This document shows, piece after piece, positions 6,084-8,985 of a stretch of DNA of 8,985 bases. The DNA is taken from NCBI GenBank assembly GCA_017534025.1, contig JAFWDF010000088.1, positions 1 to 8,985 on the forward strand, in the 5' to 3' direction. This DNA comes from Bacillota bacterium. GTDB lineage: Bacteria; Bacillota; Clostridia; Peptostreptococcales; Anaerovoracaceae. The notes beneath the pieces were generated by a model. The model searched no databases. It was not told the DNA's origin and saw only the letters and a list, made by a program, of their open reading frames with translations. The position numbers and the translations under genes are program-made. Position 1 is the stretch's first letter. The number at the start of each line of letters is the position of its first letter.

Positions 6084-6232
6084 CCGGCAGAATCGCCGGC
6101 CCTGCCGGCGCGCGTGCGGTGCAGCGCCGCAGGACGAATTCACCGGTCCTGGCAGCGCGCGTACCATGCAGCGCCGCAGGACGAAACTCACCGGCCCCGC
6201 CGAAACGCGCGGATGCGCGCCGGCGGAACCGA
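6084..6232. repeat. Tandem ~47-bp imperfect repeats in the atpC-terD spacer
   Basis: Copy 1 (6101-6147) and copy 2 (6148-6194) share the identical block GCAGCGCCGCAGGACGAA (6121-6138 and 6168-6185) and nearly identical flanks ending CACCGG. A shorter, decayed third copy (6196-6230) can fold as CCGCCG-GCGCG-CATC-CGCGC...CGGCGG. Just before copy 1 lies CCGGCAGAATCGCCGGC (6084-6100), shared with the spacer near 5292. No T-tract follows on either strand and no good promoter is visible. The spacer (6056-6239) holds no other gene. Confidence 0.65.
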
Positions 6233-6239
6233 TAAAAAA

Positions 6240-6662
6240 CTATATCTTCTTCTGCTTCTTGTACTTGCTCGATACCTTCAGACGGGCCATGGCTCTCGCC
6301 AGAGCGGCCTGGCTGTGAATGAATTCCCGTTCACTCTGCTTCGCCTTCAGACGCTCTTCCGCACGTTCCTTCGCGCGCTGTGCCCGCATTTCATCGATAT
6401 CTTCAGCCTTTTCAACAAAGTCCGCAATCAGGACCACCTTGTCGCCGAGGATTTCCACAAATCCGTCGCCGACTGCAGCGACCATGTTTTCGGTCTCCGA
6501 TACCTTGCAGCGAAGCTCGCCGGCTTTCACCGCCGCAACCATGACTTCATGGCCGGGCAGGATACCCTGTTCGCCGTCCAGTCCCGGGAAAACCATAAAT
6601 TCGCACGGACCCTTGTAAAACACCTTATCGATCGCAACGACTTCTAAATTAAATGTACTCAT
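6240..6662 (-). CDS. atpC: ATP synthase F1 subunit epsilon
   Basis: The protein is 140 aa, the normal length. Residues 1-86 are the N-terminal beta-sandwich: FNLEVVAIDKVFYKGPCEFMVFPGLDGEQGILPGHEVMVAAVKAGEL holds the conserved G-x-GILPGH turn, and MVAAVGDGFVEIL follows. Residues 88-132 are the C-terminal helical hairpin (EKAEDIDEMRAQRAKERAEERL ... AALARAMARLKVSSKY) that can inhibit ATP hydrolysis. Epsilon sits on the gamma stalk and couples F1 to the c-ring. The gene begins 27 nt after atpD, with GAGGTG upstream of the ATG, and is the last ATP synthase gene, as in most bacterial atp operons. The stop is TAG, at a position that fits the family's usual end. Confidence 0.95.
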   Translation of the reverse strand: MSTFNLEVVAIDKVFYKGPCEFMVFPGLDGEQGILPGHEVMVAAVKAGELRCKVSETENMVAAVGDGFVEILGDKVVLIADFVEKAEDIDEMRAQRAKERAEERLKAKQSEREFIHSQAALARAMARLKVSSKYKKQKKI

Positions 6663-6689
6663 ATATGCACCTCACTGAAGACGGATGCA

Positions 6690-8084
6690 CTATGCATTGC
6701 TTGTCATAGTCTTTGCTTTTTCGAATACATCCTCGATCGGACCGCAGTTGAAGAACGCCATTTCCGGAAGATCATCCACTTCGCCGTCAAGAATCATCTT
6801 GAAGCCCTTGATGGTATCCGCAATGGTTACATACTTACCGGCCAGACCGGTGAAGTTTTCTGCAACGTGGAACGGCTGGGACAGGAACTTCTGAATCTTA
6901 CGCGCACGATATACGATCATCTTGTCTTCTTCGGCAAGTTCTTCCATACCGAGGATCGCGATGATATCCTGCAGCTCGGCGTAACGCTGGAGACATTCCT
7001 GTACACGGCGGGCTACATCGTAATGTTCTTCCCCTACAACTTCGGCTTCCAGGATACGGGAGGTGGATTCCAGCGGATCTACGGCAGGATACAGACCCTG
7101 TTCCGCGATCTTTCTGGATAGTACCGTCTTCGCGTCCAGATGTGTAAATGTGGTTGCCGGAGCCGGGTCGGTAAGGTCGTCCGCAGGAACGTATACAGCC
7201 TGTACCGATGTGATGGATCCGTTCTTGGTGGATGTGATTCTTTCCTGAAGTTCACCTACTTCGTTGGCCAGAGTCGGCTAGTAACCTACTGCGGAAGGCA
7301 TACGGCCCAGCAGCGCGGATACCTCGGAACCGGCCTGGATGAAACGGAAAATGTTATCGATGAACAGCAGTACGTCCTGGTGCATTTCATCACGGAAATA
7401 CTCAGCCAGTGTCAGACCGGTCTGAGCTACACGCATACGTGCTCCAGGCGGCTCGTTCATCTGACCGAATACCAGCGCTGTTTTGTTGATAACGCCGGAT
7501 TCTGTCATTTCATTCCACAAATCGTTACCTTCACGGGTACGTTCCCCTACCCCTGCAAAGATGGAGTAGCCGCCGTGCTCCGCCGCAACGTTTGTGATCA
7601 GTTCCTGGATCAGTACGGTTTTGCCTACGCCCGCACCGCCGAAGAGACCGATCTTACCGCCTCTGGCGTACGGGGTCAGAAGGTCGATAACCTTGATCCC
7701 TGTTTCAAATACTTCGACTACCGGAGTCTGTTCCTCGAAAGAAGGAGCTTCTCTGTGGATCGGCCATTTCAGACCTTCCACAGGTTCCCCGCCATCGATG
7801 ACATCACCTACTACATTGAACATGCGTCCAAGTGTAGATTCGCCTACAGGTACCTTGATATAATCTTCCGTAGCGATGACTTCCATGTCCTTGGAAAGGC
7901 CTTCGTTGGAGTCGAGCATGATGCACCGGACCGTTCTGTTGCCCATGTGCTGCGCGACTTCCATCGCTACCGGACTGCCATTCAGTTCAACTGTGAGGGC
8001 TTCATTGATGATGGGAAGGTAGTCGCCTTCAAAAAGTACGTCTACTACAGGCCCCATGACCTGTACAATTTTTCCCTTGTGCAT
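6690..8084 (-). pseudogene. atpD: ATP synthase F1 subunit beta, interrupted by one in-frame amber codon
   Basis: The frame spans 464 codons plus a terminal TAG, the usual length for the catalytic beta subunit, but codon 269 is TAG (7280-7278). Before it lie the Walker A motif GGAGVGKT (149-156), the catalytic glutamate in GERTREGNDLW (180-190), the Walker B strand LLFIDNIF (239-246) and ALLGRMPSAVGY (257-268). After it the frame continues without error: PTLANEVGELQERI, then VPADDLTDPAPATTFTHLDA, VDPLESTSRI and the C-terminal helical domain with EELAEED (381-387, the DELSEED equivalent). If translation stops at 268 aa, the adenine pocket and the rotor-contact domain are lost and the product cannot work. 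A strong AGGAGGT site (8095-8089) precedes the ATG, and atpG ends 12 nt upstream. Whether the gene is truly dead, suppressed or misassembled is undecided, so 'pseudogene' is provisional. Confidence 0.9.
7278..7280 (-). other. In-frame amber codon at a conserved Gln position of atpD
   Basis: The minus-strand codons read GGT TAC TAG CCG ACT. Beta subunits have AVGYQPTLA here, so the simplest event is CAG to TAG, a single C-to-T transition. Flanking codons on both sides match the family without any shift. Confidence 0.93.
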
Positions 8085-8096
8085 TTAAACCTCCTG

Positions 8097-8981
8097 TTAA
8101 TGTGTCGACTGCGCGCCGCTTACGATTTCTGTAATTTCCTGCGTAATGTGGGCCTGTCTGACACGATTATACATCAGAGACAGATCGTCGATCATTTCCT
8201 TGGCATTGGTAGTCGCGTTGTCCATCGCCGTCATACGAGAACTCTGTTCACAGGCGTAGGATTCCACGATGGCGCCAAAGATAAGTCCCTTTACGTAATT
8301 AGGAACGATGTGCATCAGAACCTCTGAAGGAGACGGCTGGTAGATCGGCTCCTGCAGGGATTCGTCCGTTTCCGGAGCATCGGCGAACATACCCCTGGTC
8401 AGAGGAAGTACCCGGAATGCCTTCGGCTCGAATGCCAGCGAGTTGATCATCTTGGTATACACCACGATAACCTCGTCGTAGACACCTTCCAGGAACCGTT
8501 CGATTACCTGCTCGGAAATTTCTCTCGCGCGGAACATCACCGGATCCGCCGCCGGATAGATATTGTCTTCATCAATGGTCACATTGTCCATATTTTTGAA
8601 GTAGTTGATGCCCATGTGCCCGACCAGGATCAGTTCATCCTGTCCGGACGTTTCTTTGAGCAGTTCCTCCGTCAGCTTGAACACATTGTGATTGTACGCG
8701 CCTGCCAGTCCCTTGTCGGAGGCAATGACGATGAAGCATCTTCTTCTTTCGTCTGCATCGATTCCTCTGGTCTCGAGATCCTCAAAGAGCCCTTCATTTC
8801 CGAGATCCGGGCTTCGTTCCAGGATATCCGAGATGGTCGCCTGCAGAGTTTCAAAATACGGTGCCACCGCATCCCTTCCGTTCCTCGCCTTTCTGAGCTT
8901 GGACGAGGAAATCAGGTACATGGCATTGGTTATTTTCATCGTATCCTTTACGCTGTTGATCCTTGTGCGGATCTCCTGCAT
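8097..8981 (-). CDS. atpG: ATP synthase F1 subunit gamma
   Basis: The visible protein is 294 aa. It opens with the long N-terminal helix EIRTRINSVKDTMKITNAMYLISSSKLRKAR, in which MKITNAM is a hallmark of gamma subunits. It closes with the conserved C-terminal helix NATTNAKEMIDDLSLMYNRVRQAHITQEITEIVSGA. The two helices form the coiled-coil rotor shaft inside the beta/alpha hexamer, and the middle part (for example DKGLAGAYNHNVFK) is the Rossmann-like globular domain. The ATG at 8981 is only 4 bases from the window edge, so no ribosome site is visible. Many relatives begin two or three residues earlier (MAxM...), so the true start may lie just outside. The stop is TAA, 12 nt before atpD; atpA is expected immediately upstream, beyond the window. 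Confidence 0.95.
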   Translation of the reverse strand: MQEIRTRINSVKDTMKITNAMYLISSSKLRKARNGRDAVAPYFETLQATISDILERSPDLGNEGLFEDLETRGIDADERRRCFIVIASDKGLAGAYNHNVFKLTEELLKETSGQDELILVGHMGINYFKNMDNVTIDEDNIYPAADPVMFRAREISEQVIERFLEGVYDEVIVVYTKMINSLAFEPKAFRVLPLTRGMFADAPETDESLQEPIYQPSPSEVLMHIVPNYVKGLIFGAIVESYACEQSSRMTAMDNATTNAKEMIDDLSLMYNRVRQAHITQEITEIVSGAQSTH

Positions 8982-8985
8982 ATTA

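Noticed and set aside
6196..6239. Terminator directly after atpC
   Set aside because: The CCGCCG...CGGCGG hairpin has its T-run before the stem, not after it, in the direction of transcription, so it lacks the terminator layout.
6690..6947. Separate 85-residue protein starting MEELAEEDK
   Set aside because: It is the C-terminal helical part of the beta subunit in the same frame as the upstream atpD segment. The ATG is an internal Met of the family and no ribosome site precedes it.
7278..8084. Frameshift as the cause of the atpD interruption
   Set aside because: The upstream and downstream parts are in the same frame (1137 bases, a multiple of three, between the two ATGs). The only defect is the single TAG.
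7140..8327. 395-codon open frame on the + strand opposite atpD and atpG
   Set aside because: Antisense of strongly conserved ATP synthase genes, with no recognisable domain and no ribosome binding site.

Overview
This window reads as a chromosomal segment of a moderately GC-rich anaerobic Firmicute, most likely a clostridial (Lachnospiraceae-like) bacterium. The basis is the style of the ATP synthase proteins (AtpG opens with an ITNAMYLISSSKLRKAR-type helix; AtpC is short and ends SSKYKKQKKI), strong AGGAGG ribosome binding sites and protein-family resemblance. No database search was possible, so this assignment is an inference. All seven recognised genes lie on the minus strand, so the window is best read from right to left.

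Right part (8985 to 6240): the 3' end of an F-type ATP synthase operon in the standard order atpG, atpD, atpC. atpD is the main anomaly. Its reading frame is intact from start to normal end, except for one TAG codon (7280-7278) where F1 beta subunits have a nearly invariant glutamine (AVGY-Q-PTLA). The change is CAG to TAG. The 195 codons after it keep their frame and conserved motifs, so the lesion is very recent, suppressed, or an assembly error.

Middle part (6239 to 5339): a GC-rich spacer with a roughly 47-bp tandem repeat, then a divergent TerD-domain gene followed by a clear Rho-independent terminator. The terD gene also stops at TAG. Nine sense codons and a TAA follow directly, just before the terminator.

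Left-middle part (5338 to 374): a good sigma-A-type promoter (TTAACA, 17 bp, TAGAAT) drives an envelope-glycan-type operon. It contains gtrA (four-helix lipid-linked sugar translocase family), a large polytopic membrane protein that resembles a GT-C glycosyltransferase and carries a very acidic, low-complexity cytoplasmic N-terminus (4-bp ATGA overlap with gtrA), and an FAD/NAD(P)-binding oxidoreductase of the amine-oxidase/UDP-galactopyranose-mutase-like superfamily. Together they suggest lipid-carrier sugar transfer to a surface polymer or protein; the product is unknown.

Left end (373 to 1): directly behind the operon is a compact, strongly foldable 99-nt element with a 12-bp closing helix, a GAAA-capped hairpin and a second hairpin. 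I could not match it to a known RNA class. A terminator-like hairpin follows, then two copies of a palindromic repeat 125 bp apart. GC-rich palindromes built on CCGGC recur in every longer intergenic space, and similar ones lie inside the oxidoreductase gene, where they coincide with an apparent in-frame insert. I saw no CRISPR array, tRNA, rRNA, transposase or phage gene.
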